In this document: in pieces, positions 46,127 through 57,614 of the stretch
How positions within the stretch are numbered: position 1 is the first letter of the stretch
Layout: every line of letters starts with the position of its first letter
Assembly: GCA_003508835.1 (NCBI GenBank)
Contig: PUFA01000012.1
Location: forward strand, 17,898,001-17,962,000
Length of the DNA stretch: 64,000 nucleotides
Origin: Eonycteris spelaea
Taxonomy: Eukaryota; Chordata; Mammalia; Chiroptera; Pteropodidae
Direction: 5' to 3'
Program-made: the position numbers and the translations under genes
Notes under the pieces: model-generated
What the model was told of the DNA's origin: nothing
What the model saw: the letters and a program-made list of their open reading frames with translations, nothing else
Databases searched by the model: none

Positions 46127-49100
46127 CTATAAAAAGAAAACAGAATCAAACCAAAAGTACACAACTTAGAAATGACTTCCCCACAATTCTTTGGTTGACT
46201 GCCTTGGCTATCACACCATAGTAATAGCAGGCCAATTCAATTTAGTAGGGAAAAAAACTGATTTGGCTCATTGACAAAACTGCTCCAGTCAAAATTGTGA
46301 AAGAAATGCTATTTTTGGTACCTGCAAAGCATATGAATGTTGTTTACTGGGATAGAACAGGGGAGACGTAGGCTATATAGTTTTAAAATGTGTTAATAAA
46401 TAGCAAGAAAATATTTCAAAATAACTTTCACTATCTAGAATTTTTCACATTGAGTTGCTTTATAAAAGCTAAAATGACACCGAGTTGGGCTTCCCATTAA
46501 GGAAGCTGAACACTGTTAACACCTGCAACATGCTAATCCACTATCCACCCCCCACCCCCCCCCCCCATACCTCTATCCAGGACATTCATGTTACTTTAAA
46601 CCTGAAATACGGACTAATTAGCTTTTGTAAGCTTCAAATTTCTGTTTAGTGTGCAGAATTTAGATACTAAACCTTTCACTCTAATATGATAAAAAGAATA
46701 ACAGGCCCCCAGTTGATACCAATCAGATTATAACAAAAGTAAACATCTGTATTTTTAGGTTGCTAATCTCCATACCAGCTCTTCTCTAAGTTTGTTCTGA
46801 GGACCCTCGGGTCCCTGAGAGCCTTTCAGGAGGGTCCAACCTCGAGGTCCTTCCTTTTCAAACTACATACATGTGTGATGACAGGTTTTCTTCATAGTTC
46901 GACCTAAACAATTTATGGCAACAGACTGAATGCATAAGCACATGTAAGAATCCATCTTTTGCTAAGCCAGGCATTAAAAAGATTTGCAAAATTTTAAAGC
47001 AATGTTACTCTTCTTACTAAATATTTTTGATTTTGAAAATTTGTTTTGCAGAAAAAGTTTTTGTTAAAATGTGATGGTTTATTATTGTTCTTTTAAAATG
47101 GATTACTGAATATTTTTACATTTTTGAGTTTGGCAAATTTGTGTTATTTACTGTGATTTTAGGGTGTATAAGTTGGTTTCAGTTGACAATCCTGGTTTAA
47201 GTAACTCTAGTGCTTTACTGTGTATGAGGTATGCAAAGATTAAGGTCTTGCCATCTGAAGAGCTGGAGGAATGGAGGACTTGGAGACATAAAGAGCTACA
47301 GGGAGTTTAAAGCGCTGGTGAGTAGTGCCACAGTGACGCCCACTATACCATTGTTTTGCTCCTTCTTTCTAAGAGGAAAGAATAATTTAGCATTGATTGG
47401 GACAAATAAAAAACTGAGTTAAAGCTACAGTAGCTGTCTGGTACTTTTCCACCGTGAATACCAAAATCCCAGTGTGAAACTTACTATCCCTAGCCAACTA
47501 AAAAGAACACTAAGGTATACTCTGATATCCAGAATCGGGGCCCACATAATGATATCATATCCCCAGGATTGCCTTCAGACCTTCCAATCTCCTGAACAGA
47601 AGTCATACCAGGGACAGCATTCATTAGGATTCTGGAGAGAGAAGAGGGTAGAGAACCTGCACTCTCCTTACCTTCAAAACAGGGACATTTGCTCTTGTCT
47701 GTGTGTCCCTTTGCTTTACTTTTGTATCGACTATGTTGAAAGCCACCCAGACATTACTATGTCTCCTCCTTTCCCTGCTGCCAAAGGCTAGCTGGTCTCC
47801 AAATATATGCAATAGCATAGGTTCCCAAGACTGTGGCCATAAGACACCACAGTCTGGAGACACTGGGTTCTTGCGACTGTGTAAGGATCTGAGGTGGGGT
47901 GACAGTACAGTGGCAGGCAGCGTCCCTAAAGGCTGATATATGCAAAAATAAAGAGCCTAGCTCTTCAAGTTTCAGTATTTTCCAGAAGTCATAAAACCTA
48001 ATTTGTGCCAGTGGGGAAAAAAAAACAACAAACTTTTTAGTTTTATGCTTCTTTTACTGTTTGATATTTTTACTGTCTTATTCCTTTCTGCTCCAAAGTA
48101 TTTTTGTCAGGATCCTTTCTCATGCCTTAAATATCTCCAGGTTTATATATTCTTCTCTAAGAGAAACAGAAGGTGTACCTCTGGTCTGACATGTCACCCC
48201 TCTGTCAGTCAGAAAAGGGAAAGCACACTTACTGAGAGTGTTCATGAGCTGGTTGCTTCCTTGTGGCCGGCTGGTTCCATTGGCAATGGCCGACCTATTG
48301 TTGTACAGCGGCTGGTGTGAAGACTGTGGAGGCGATGCAGGGCCATTGTCCTCACCTCCGCTGCTAGAGCTGTCATCATCGCTTCCTGAGGAGCTCTCTG
48401 AGTCTGAGGAGCTGCTACCACTGCTACTGCTCATTTGTTCAATAATGTCAACTTCAGCCCTCAGCTCTGGAATAAAATTGCATGACAGGAGTCAGCACTG
48501 CAACCACCCTCAAGGCAGCACACTGAGCCTTTTATAAATAGTAAATTGGCAAAACCAGTAGCAATGACAAATAACTTAAAATAAACTCCTGCTTTTCAAT
48601 TCCTTAAAAATGTACAAACAAAATGACCAGACCAAACAAACAAAAACATCTAACCTGTCTCCAGAGAGACAATGGAAACATTAAATTCACCCCAAATAAC
48701 CAAAAAGCCAACTGTCTCAGGATAATGACTGTTCTGTAAAAGCAATGAATTAAGTCTATTTTGAATTAAGTCTATTTTGTTTTTATCTAGGAGGAAAAAA
48801 AAAGATGGCAAATTATGGAATTAAACTCCAAATAAGAGAAGTGCAATATTATGCTAAGGAGCTGAAAAATATTTAACTAGAAACTAGAAAGTCTGAGTGC
48901 TTGTTTTGGATATACCTCCTACCAGCAGTGAGACTAAAGTGGAAGTCAATAAATTTTCCAAGACATTGTAGAAAAATGAAGGGCCAGAGTAGACAGCCTC
49001 TGGGGTCCTTTCCAGTTTTCACGTCCCACAAATGGAAGCCTACGGGAGAAACCATGGTGACTGAAGAAAAACAGTGGAAAACATTCTTCCTCTGCCCTCT

Positions 49101-52075
49101 TTATGTATGTCAGGTATTGCATTTTTATAGATGTAAAGCAGGGAAGAAAAAACGTATTTTACCTAAGCATTTCAATGTCACTAAATACATTAAAGATACA
49201 TGATAGATTTTCCTGTCCAAACACAACTTAAATGGCTATGGTTCCAATAACTGGCAACAGCTAACCACTCAGGGTCCAATTCCTATTTGACTAAAGTGAA
49301 AACTTCCATAAATGACATTCCAATATCCCTGAGGAAAAAAAATCAGGAGGCTTAACAGCTGTGTGCCATGCAGAGTGATTTCATTTCCTGAAAAACAGCA
49401 TCTGTATAAGGTGGGAAAGGCAAACTTCCTAAGGATAACTCTTTACCTTTCCCTGTTTATTACTGTTACGGATTTAATTTTTTTCATAAAACTTTGCAGA
49501 TATGAAATATAATACATACCCTCATAACTTCCTGAAATTCTGGACAACCAAAACCATCCACTGCATAGGGGAGAAAGCCAAGGTAAACTTATCTCAGATA
49601 CACATTGGAGAGAGGAGCTGGACCAGGCTACTAAGTCTTTCTAGACCAATGTCCATTTCCACTGGTCCTCATGGCATTTTCATATTTATAAACTTTGTGT
49701 TAGCACAAAGCACTCATTAGTCATGGTATTTTAAATACTCCTCTAAACTAGATACTATACTAACACTGGCACACTTGGTTTCTACCCGCAGCACCTTGGA
49801 ATTTTCTTCTTCCAAGCCTTAAAGGTGTGCCAGGTGGACCTTTAGACGGTAGTCATGCTTGTTTAAATCCTGGGCTTCTAGGCAGAATGCTGCAAGTATG
49901 GCCACAACTGAAGTCACTATGCTGGACTCCTCTTGTCAAATGAAGTAAAAGCCCTGACCCTCATCACTTCCGGAATGGTGAACTGTGCAAAAAATTTTTC
50001 AATGGCAAAGAATGCCCATGTCATCATGTCAATACAGCAGCTTTGTGATGTTCACAAAAACATCTACAACATATTCTAAGTTGCAATCGTGCCTCCAGGA
50101 ATTGCTCTCTACCTCTTTTGATGTCATCCAGCTGAGGTTCAGGCGAAGGGTTATCTTTCAAGGGAGAAGTTTTGGGTCCGACTGGAGGCTTTGTTGGAGC
50201 TCTGAATGGCATAGGTGGTGGTGGTGGAGGTGGAGGTGGTGGAGGTGGTGGTGGCTGTGATGGCTGTGGGGGACGAGTAGGCTGCTGTTCCATTCGAGCT
50301 TGGATTTTACTGCTCCCCTCAGCCCTGAAATAAGACGGACATTGAATCGGAGGGGCAAAAAAGTGCTTCTCAAATTTGTCCATGTGACTGAGCAGCTAGA
50401 AGTCTCTGCTTCTAAGACTGCTGCAAAATATTGACATTTATAATTTTAACATTAGACAACTGTCTATTGTATTCCAGTACTGCACTATGCACCAGAGATA
50501 TAGAAATGAATACAACAGACTTGCTGCCCTCCAGGAGCTCACATTTTATAGCAAGAAGCAGGTAAAACATACGTAGAATACGATGTGATCATGAGAACCC
50601 ATTTTACTAAGAGAAAATATGAGTATTTGACTTATACAATGATAATCACAAGTGTATGAGTTATTAAATAGCTGTTGAAATATTGTCTATTTTGCAAATT
50701 TTCCCATTATTTACTGCTTGCTCATTTTGTCAGCTCTTGCTGGCAGACAAGCAAAGCATTCTACCCCAAACTGAGAAAATTCTATCCATTAAAAATTTCT
50801 TTTGTAAATGGACTAGGTCAGTACTTTTGGAACTTCAGTTGCATATAAATCATCTGCAGATCTCATTAAAAGACAGATTCCTACTTAGTAGGTCCTGAAA
50901 TTCGCAACTTTAAACAAGTAGCCATGTGCTAAATGCTGCTACTCCCCAAATGACACTGAGTAATAGGAGAAATGTTAACAACATCAACTACTGAATAACA
51001 GCAGCACCTGGTTCATGGAGGTAATTAACACAAATACACTGGGCAGCAGAACAGGGGCTCTACAATGCACTGGACTAAGACAGGTCACAATGTCACTGAT
51101 CCTCAGTCTCTTCATCTGTGTATTTGTGTTTTTAAGGCTAACAATAGCATCTTTCTAAGAGTTAGTTAAAGATGAGATAATGCCATAAAGAGTCTAGCAC
51201 AGTTCCTGGCATATGATAACCCCTCAATAAATGGTAGCTTTTATTTTTACCTGAAATGAGTGAAGAAAGATGGCTTGAGGAAGCACAAACAGAAAAACAC
51301 CAAACTATTGACAGTCCTTAAATTGTAATTGCTGTATTACAATAATTGCTATATCACAATGTAACAACAGAACCACTGAGTTTCTCCTGTTTATAAAATG
51401 AATTTGACTTAAAAATAAAATCTAATTGGCTTCATATCAAACATATAATGCCTACTGAATTAAATATTAAAGAGAGCTCACTAGCTCAAAAAATAGGCAA
51501 AGCTTTATTTTAATGGTCTTATAATGACTTCAAATAGATCTTTTTACTCTAATAAAGAATATGCCATTCAATTATTCTTTCATAATTATAAGTCTATCAA
51601 TTTAAAATCATCTTGAGTAGGACTGTATCAAAATCAAGAGATTAACAAAATGAACTTAATTATAAAGCACATCCTTTCACCAATGGCTTCCACGTTTCGG
51701 GTCTTAAAGGCATTATTTCTTTCTATTACATTTAAGGAAAAGATATTTTACTTATTTGTCTGAAAAGACAAGCGAAGTTGTTTAGATTATTGATAAGATA
51801 CTGAGTACCAAGGTGCTCACATCCTTATAAAATAATTCAACAGATAATACAAAGATACAGAAACACCTGTTCAGTCTGTTATCTGGTTATGGACATACCT
51901 TGTTTTCTTGACCTGAATGCTGCTACTGAGTTTTTCCAGCACATATTCTCCAGTGTCATGATTAATAATAAGCACACAGTCTTTCTGATAAGGCCGTTTG
52001 TTCCCTTGAATACAGTCATTGGTGGTGTGGATCCCTACATGCCACAAAAGTATAAGATGTTGAACACACAGTGTA

Positions 52076-52114
<39 letters not shown>

Positions 52115-55100
52115 GCGCCTTACTGTTAAAATGTACAGCTGAAACTTATTGTTATTTCGTTAACCAATGTCACCATAAAAGTATAAGATGAACAAAACCA
52201 ACATACCAGTTATAAATATCAAAACTGAATTTACAGGTGACTCTACTTCATCAAATCTTTTCAGAGTGACTCAAAAAGCACAGAATAAACTGATTTCTAT
52301 TTTAACTCCTGGCTTCCCAGGCAAACATAAAGGGGAAATAATAATACAGCAAGAACCTGTGACTGTGCAACTGGTTCTACGTAATCAAGAAAGGTAATAT
52401 AAATTTTAAATTACTGTACATTTTCCTGAGGTTCGGGAAATGTTACAAATAATGGTAAAGTGTGAACTGAGAAAAACAAATTAACCATTACTTGTATTAC
52501 ACTGAGTAGAGTTTTCACTATGAGAAGTAAAACTAGTGAGCCATCTCTAATTTCCTTGTAATTGTAGAGTCCAGGGCTTCCCCCTCATGCCAAGTAACCA
52601 ATAGAGCATCACCAAGGGCAGTTCATTATTCTGGTTACTTCAGAGTAAGTACATCATGCCACTCACCTGTCTAGGCCCTTTGATCACGAATCCACTGATC
52701 TGAGGTCAAATAATTAAATCTTTAAACCAACCATTCAGCCCTCAGCCTCACCCATACCACTAATCCCCTGGGCTCTTGACGCTCCAGAGCAGAAGGTGGC
52801 CGGCATTCTCTCAGATCCTTAAACTCTTCTTGGGTTTTAACAAGGCTTCTGCCTGTAATGCCAGCCACTCCCTCTCTTTCAATTGTACTCAACCTTCAAA
52901 TCTGCTCAAAGGTCACTTCCTTAAGGAAGCCTTCCCTGACTTTCTAATATAAGCACTGTTTTCTTATATTTAAACTCCATACCATAAACTCCACAAGGAC
53001 AATGAACTTGTTTTATTCAAGACTGTATTCTCAGTGCCTAGTAATGGACCAGCACACAGTAGGTGCTCAATTAACATTTGCCAACTATAGGATTTAATCC
53101 CTGTATAGATTCAAAAACTGTTTGGCTCCATGACTTATTCAGACAGTAAAAATTTAGAGTAGAAAGGGACCTTAGGGACCATTTATCTGGCTCCTTCACT
53201 TTACATTTGGGAAAGTAAGGTCCAAAGGGAGATGATGTAACCTGCCAAAAGCAGTAGGTAATGAAATAGCAGTTTGAACCAGCAGACAAGTAATTTTTCC
53301 AAAACATAAAGCTTCCAGATCTCCCTGTCCAAAGTGTTTTCATTCTACCACTGGTTAGCAAAAACTTATTATGTTCCAGGACAGGACTGTGGCATGCAAT
53401 GACACATGTTCACTAAGCGTATTTTGTCTAATCCTTTGGACTCTGTGATCAGAGTCCTGCCTTCAGCAAGACTCCACAAAAGCCTCTCTCTGCAAAGATT
53501 CTCAATCCAGCTTTTAACTGGGTTCCTCATCACTCAATTAGCTGAATGCTCTGAACCTCTGGTTCTTGCCTGAAACTATTAGCCTATACTTCACCCCTTG
53601 CCAGATATATGAAAGATGTAAATCCTGTTCCTGCCTGCTTTAACCTCTGGCTTGGCAAACCCCATGCACCTAAACTATCGTTGTTGTATATCAGCATGGC
53701 ACCTAGGGCTTTTCTCTGTGGAGTTGCTTGGGGAAAAGCTACGCATGTTTAAAAGAGGGGCTAGGTGTTCAGATAGGATCTTTGCCTATTTTGTAGTAAA
53801 TGGAGGAAAAAGAAGCTTGTGGAAAATGGCAAAGAACCATTTTTAATCAAGCACCTGGGAAGTATGAATTCAACTCCACCCTATATTCCAGATTCCTTTT
53901 TTCCTCATGTCGGCCCTTTAGAAAATTAGAAATTTTTAAACAGTAGGAAATTCAAATTGTAATAACATAAAACATGAGGATTCACAGTGATTCTACATTT
54001 AAAAAAACAACAATGTAATAAACTTACAGGAATATGTGGCAGCGTAATTGTGACTTCATCTCCTTTGCCAACCTGAAGCTCTCCTTCACAGGAAGTATCT
54101 ATAGATGCTGGTTTAAAATCATCTAAAGGGAAAGGGAAAAAAGCATTTATCTAATTTATTCCTATGGGCTTTCTGGGCATTCTCATTTAAGAATTAAAAT
54201 GTATTACTCAGATAAATGGAAAATATAAATAATTCAGAATACAAAAAAAAAATTATTTCATTGTGGAAAACTTCACATATACAAAAGCAGAGAGAACAGT
54301 ACACTGAACTCCTGTATACCATCATCACCTAGCTTCAATAATTACCAACTCAGGGACAATCTTGTTTCATTATACCTCCATATACTTTTCCTCCCACCCA
54401 AAATGGATTATTCTGAAGAAAAAAAAGCTAGAATTTCTATACCATTTTATTAAACAAAGATATTACCTTCTACTCAGTGATAGATGAAAATTAATGCTTA
54501 TTATTTATTGTAAAATGTTTTGTTAGGGTTGTTGTGATGATGAAAAGCAACACTATATTAATAAGAGTCTGTGATTGTAAAACCCTACATCAACTATGAA
54601 AAGCTACAGCATCATATAAGCTGATTTCATTTTTGCATAGGAACTGTCAAAAGTAGGATTTGCCATTCAAGTTCTATAGTTTTAATGAAACATTCCTGTA
54701 GACGTTTGGAGTAGACAGCTGAACTGTAGCTCCAAAGGTTAATTCTGCCCAGGTTCCTGAATTGCAGTGAAAGTACAACATGGATAGCCATCTTACTCCA
54801 TTTTAACAGACACCTGCCTCAAACTGCAGGCCAGGTGCATATGTGAAGTGTGTCTCATTCAAATTCTACACGGCCCTTCACTCTACTAAAATATCGATTT
54901 AGTAAACTGCTCAGGAAATGATGCTCATCACATTCCTAATATCCTTCTTCTGAAAGAGCTCGTCTGCTGTCAGTAGGAAACACAGTAATGGCATGGCAAG
55001 TGACCATACAAGGATGGAACTTCATTTTTCTAACACGCCCTCTTCCAATGTGTTGAGTCACATCTATTAGCTTCTTTGACAAAAACAAGTCTTAACCAGC

Positions 55101-56087
55101 ATTACCACTACCAAGACAGGAAACCCAGAGCTTGTGAATCACAGAGCGTGCTCAGTCAGCTAATTCCTAAAAGCCAATCTTCACCCAGAACATAGAGTGG
55201 AAGTGCCCTCCCTCAACAGAGTCTGTAATCATGTAGAAAAGGAAGGCCCAGCATAATGACTATTTCGACATTCTCTATGCCTGCTCTCTTCTCCTTCCAA
55301 ACATATATCAAGCTTTAACTTATTCCAGGTTCACAAATTCTAATTTTATTCTTCACCCACATGGGATCTGGCCCTCAGTTAAAGTCAGGGCAACAGGGGT
55401 GACTTCAAAAGACATCAAGTCAAAGGAGGTGTGGAAAGCTGGAGGAGAAAGACTCTGATGGGGCGCAGAGAGGATGCGCATTCTTTGGCTGCAAGAGGAG
55501 ATGAAGCATAGTGTTAGGGTGTCCAGAACAAAGACAGCAAAGGAAAGAAAGCTGAGGAAAACAGGGAAGAAGAGAATGGAATAGGAGGGAGTGGATGAGG
55601 CTCATGAGCAAACAGGGAGTCCTTTAAACGTGGAGAACCCTGGTCGGGTAATCAGAAAGGGCGGGGGATGGATAAGAGAGAAAACTGGAATCTGATGTGG
55701 GGTCATAGTCTTGAAATGGGAAAGGGGCCAATGAACTTAGGAAAACGTGTTTGGCCAAAAGGCAGAATAACTGGGAGTGACGATGGCTTTGGTATGGGAC
55801 GAGCGAGCTGGGGCAGGCGAGGGATGGCGGAGGTAAATTGAGGTCTGGGTTAAGAGAGAAAGTAGGTGACGTAGGCAAGGGGTTCCCTGTACTCTGGAAG
55901 ACCAAGGGAAGAGAGAAGGGAGTCGAGGTTGGTACAAGAGGCTGCTGGAGCAGCCGAAAGGAACCGTGGGGAGCGCTGACTTACAGCGAATGGTGTGGAA
56001 GGATGCTCGCGGTCGCTTCTCGAAGCTTTCCCCGAGACGCAGGCAGTGTTCCTCGCGGTCCAGCAGCGGGTTCGCGGTCCCGTTCAT
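46080..56087 (-). CDS. EAF1: EAF1, ELL-associated factor 1 (six exons; 1-nt deletion in exon 3)
   Basis: EAF1 is a nuclear partner of the ELL RNA polymerase II elongation factors and stimulates their activity. Coding exons in transcript order are 56087-55985, 54122-54028, 52034-51899, 50324-50113, 48466-48233 and 46126-46080, all with GT-AG borders. The product begins [20 protein letters not shown] (conserved EAF/ELL-binding domain, about residues 1-112). It continues with a polyproline segment (about 136-149), a Ser/Asp/Glu-rich transactivation region and the end SESGSDSDD. Spliced length is 827 nt, one short of a whole frame. The missing base is in exon 3, where the T-run at 52000-52002 is one short of what GNKRPYQKD needs. 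With that base the protein would be 275 residues, against 268 in human as I remember it, the difference fitting a longer polyproline run. The ATG at 56085-56087 is the first in frame. Confidence 0.95.
46127..48232 (-). other. EAF1 intron 5
   Basis: AT-rich, with a C-run near 46545-46566. No exon or clear repeat family was recognised. Confidence 0.4.
48233..48466 (-). CDS. EAF1: EAF1 exon 5, Ser-rich acidic exon
   Basis: 77 codons plus flanking bases. It reads [11 protein letters not shown], then a Ser/Asp/Glu-rich tract (residues about 195-222), then GPASPPQ to GSNQLMNTL. The serine-rich acidic block is the family's transactivation region. The acceptor is TTCCAG|AGC and the donor CTCA|GTAAGT. 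Confidence 0.95.
48467..50112 (-). other. EAF1 intron 4
   Basis: Unassigned AT-rich sequence. A short direct duplication (TTAAGTCTATTTTG twice) lies near 48749-48779. No exon was recognised. Confidence 0.4.
50113..50324 (-). CDS. EAF1: EAF1 exon 4, polyproline exon
   Basis: 70 codons with a base on each side, intact. It reads [20 protein letters not shown], then a run of 14 prolines (50213-50254), then [10 protein letters not shown] to PQLDDIKR. The acceptor is ATTTCAG|GGC and the donor AAAAGAG|GTAGAG. Confidence 0.95.
50213..50254 (-). repeat. EAF1: Proline-codon (CCA/CCT)n repeat in EAF1 exon 4
   Basis: Fourteen consecutive proline codons (read as AGG and TGG triplets on the plus strand). 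Confidence 0.95.
50325..51898 (-). other. EAF1 intron 3
   Basis: Holds an old repeat near 50455-50600, a partial MER5-like element (50815-50930) and a MIR (51050-51250). Otherwise AT-rich and unassigned. Confidence 0.4.
51050..51250 (+). repeat. MIR SINE
   Basis: 'gatcctcagtctcttcatct' and 'agcacagttcctggcatatg' with 'ccctcaataaatggtagct' follow the MIR 3' half. Confidence 0.7.
51899..52034 (-). CDS. EAF1: EAF1 exon 3, with 1-nt deletion
   Basis: It starts [10 protein letters not shown]. After a one-base loss at 52000-52002 it continues, in a second frame, [20 protein letters not shown] through SSSIQVKKT. The acceptor is ATGTAG|GGA and the donor ACAAG|GTATGT. It is 136 nt long where the conserved protein needs 137. 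Confidence 0.9.
52078..52113. repeat. (AT)n microsatellite
   Basis: Nearly pure AT dinucleotides, 45-80 bp upstream (in transcript sense) of EAF1 exon 3, close to its acceptor and branch-point region. Confidence 0.95.
52790..53090 (+). repeat. L2 3'-end fragment
   Basis: 'caaaggtcacttccttaagg', 'aagccttccctgactttc', 'ccataaactccacaaggaca' and 'cacagtaggtgctcaattaa' are in L2 order. Confidence 0.7.
54028..54122 (-). CDS. EAF1: EAF1 exon 2
   Basis: Encodes [20 protein letters not shown] and then [11 protein letters not shown], the beta-rich core of the EAF domain. The acceptor is CTTTAG|AT and the donor CCT|GTAAGT. The frame is intact. Confidence 0.95.
54123..55984 (-). other. EAF1 intron 1
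   Basis: Contains an old L1 3'-UTR fragment (about 54255-54420). The promoter-proximal 55420-55980 is purine-rich on the plus strand. No exon was recognised. Confidence 0.45.
54255..54420. repeat. L1 3'-UTR-like fragment
   Basis: 'aaagcagagagaacagtaca', 'cagcttcaataattaccaac'-like text and 'gacaatcttgtttcattata' match an old L1 3' UTR. Confidence 0.55.
55985..56087 (-). CDS. EAF1: EAF1 exon 1, coding part
   Basis: 34 codons plus one base, from [10 protein letters not shown] to RASFHTIR, with donor CGCT|GTAAGT. The spare T joins AT in exon 2 to make Tyr. It is part of the conserved EAF domain and lies in a CpG-rich region. Confidence 0.95.
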
Positions 56088-56466
56088 GGCCCCCCACGGG
56101 CCTCGCACCTGGGCCGGCGCTCTACTGAAGCAGCCACGGGCCGAGCCTCCGGCGCCGGCGTCCGGAAGTACAGTGCTCCTAGGACACCGCTCTGGGTGTA
56201 CCGAGAACCCAGCCGGCGCCCAACCGGGGCCGGAAGCAAGTCTTTACCTCCGCGTCGCGATGGGGGAAGCCCCTGAAGCAAGGCCGCGGGACTTCCGGCG
56301 TCGGGGAGGGACTTCTGGGTTCGTAGCGGAAGTGGCGGGGGCGGTGCCATGGCAATAGAATTCCGCCGTGGTTCTGAAGTTCTGGACGCTGTTTTGTCCA
56401 GGCTCAGGGCTTTACTCGGCGGCTCCCAAATTCTGCTTCCGAAGTCTGGACCTGCCTGAGGGCTGA
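56088..56466. promoter_or_regulatory. Bidirectional CpG-rich promoter shared by EAF1 (-) and METTL6 (+)
   Basis: Fewer than 400 bp separate the EAF1 start codon from the METTL6 leader. The stretch is rich in CG dinucleotides and has at least four ETS-type motifs: CCGGAAGT 56162-56169, CCGGAAGC 56230-56237, ACTTCCGG 56291-56298 and GCGGAAGT 56326-56333. No TATA box is visible. This is the typical form of a housekeeping head-to-head promoter; exact start sites are not readable. Confidence 0.8.
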
Positions 56467-56490
56467 ATGCGCCCAACCCTACCCGTCCAG
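56350..56490 (+). other. METTL6: METTL6 noncoding exon 1
   Basis: The 3' edge is a strong donor (CGTCCAG|GTAAGT, 56490/56491). The next acceptor in frame with the gene is at 57249/57250. The 5' edge is only estimated from promoter position. Confidence 0.6.
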
Positions 56491-57249
56491 GTAAGTCTCG
56501 GAACTGATCACGGTGAGCCCAGAGCGCGGTGGGCTAGATTAACGCGGGTACGATAGCCAGTCTGGCCGGCTTTCTGCAGGCCCTGGCAGCCTGGATGCCC
56601 TGGTTTACCCCGAGTGTCCTGAGGCAGATGGACACTACGCCACGCGTCGCTATTTCTTTGTGCCGTGATGGCGGAGCGAGGGCCTCAGTTCCAGAAAGCG
56701 ACGCCCCCTCTGGTCGGGAGACAGCTTCTTGTGAGTGCAATCAGAGACTCGGGTCATCCGGGCATAGTAGTTCCATCTTCCCCTAAAAAAAACCGAGTCT
56801 CCGATCCTTGGGAAACGATGAGCCCACTTCTGTCTGGCAGTTGACCACCCACTCCAGTTAGGGCAGCTGTTGTGGCTGTTAAGTCACCCCTTTCACAGGC
56901 ACCGAAAGTTAATGAGTATTATCTTTCCAGGGTTTCTCATTCAGTTCTTGGGAATGTCCTTTTTCTAAACTAAACCGATTTATTATAATAGATGACTTAT
57001 TCTTGTTTGAATTCGGCGCATGAGAGTCCTGGGCCACTTTGGAACGTAAGGCCCACGAAAGTCGGGACTTTGTCTTGGTCTTCTTTGTGACCTCTCCTCG
57101 TATAGTGGGCTGTGTAGAGTCAGCACTAGTAAATGCTTGGTAAATTGAACTGTTGGGTAAGAGGATTATTCTAGAACCACTAACTCAGCGTCTTAAAGAA
57201 CTCTTCTAGAACCACTAATCAGAATCTCATTCTTTTTCCTGTGAAGCAG
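56491..57249 (+). other. METTL6 intron 1
   Basis: GC-rich at first, then ordinary sequence. Two near copies of TCTAGAACCACTAA lie at about 57169-57182 and 57205-57218. No coding exon was recognised. Confidence 0.5.
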
Positions 57250-57389
57250 GAGTGCTGCCTGAGGCTTGAACCCCACCTGAGGAACCACATCACATCTGCT
57301 TATATCTGCAGAATCAGCTTGGATTCCTCAAATTATTCAGGGATGGAGAATCTTCAGCAGTGTTAAATACACTACCGTCAACTTATGAG
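57250..57389 (+). other. METTL6: METTL6 5' UTR part of exon 2
   Basis: Runs from the acceptor GAAGCAG|GAG to the base before the METTL6 ATG. It contains most of the predicted spliced upstream ORF, whose TAA is at 57364-57366. Confidence 0.65.
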
Positions 57390-57614
57390 ATGGCATCTTT
57401 GCAAAGGAAAGGGCTGCAGGCACGGATTCTCAGCTCTGAAGAAGAGGAGAAACTGAAAAGAGACCGAGTTTTAGTGTCTGACTTTAAACAACAAAAACTG
57501 GAAAAAGAGGCTCAGAAGAACTGGGACCTTTTTTACAAAAGAAATAGTACTAATTTCTTCAAAGATAGACACTGGACCACTAGAGAGTTTGAGGAGCTCA
57601 GATCATGTAGGGAG
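57390..57614 (+). CDS. METTL6: METTL6 exon 2, coding part
   Basis: 75 codons from the start Met to SCRE, donor GAG|GTAATG. Includes the acidic/basic N-terminal helix region and the WDLFYKRNSTNFFKDRHW block typical of the METTL2/6/8 family. Confidence 0.95.

Larger units (their letters stand above)
52035..54027 (-). other. EAF1 intron 2
   Basis: Begins beside an (AT)n tract (52078-52113). Contains an L2 3' end (about 52790-53090) and MIR-like sequence (about 53155-53345). No exon was recognised. Confidence 0.45.

Noticed and set aside
48238..48537. 99-residue plus-strand open frame rich in Leu and Ser
   Set aside because: It is the antisense shadow of the Ser-rich EAF1 exon 5.
50158..50373. 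His-rich minus-strand open frame
   Set aside because: It is the proline-codon repeat of EAF1 exon 4 read in another frame.
56088..56108. N-terminal extension of EAF1 upstream of MNGTAN
   Set aside because: The upstream in-frame codons have no ATG (the open frame opens with GTG), and the conserved protein starts at MNGTAN.
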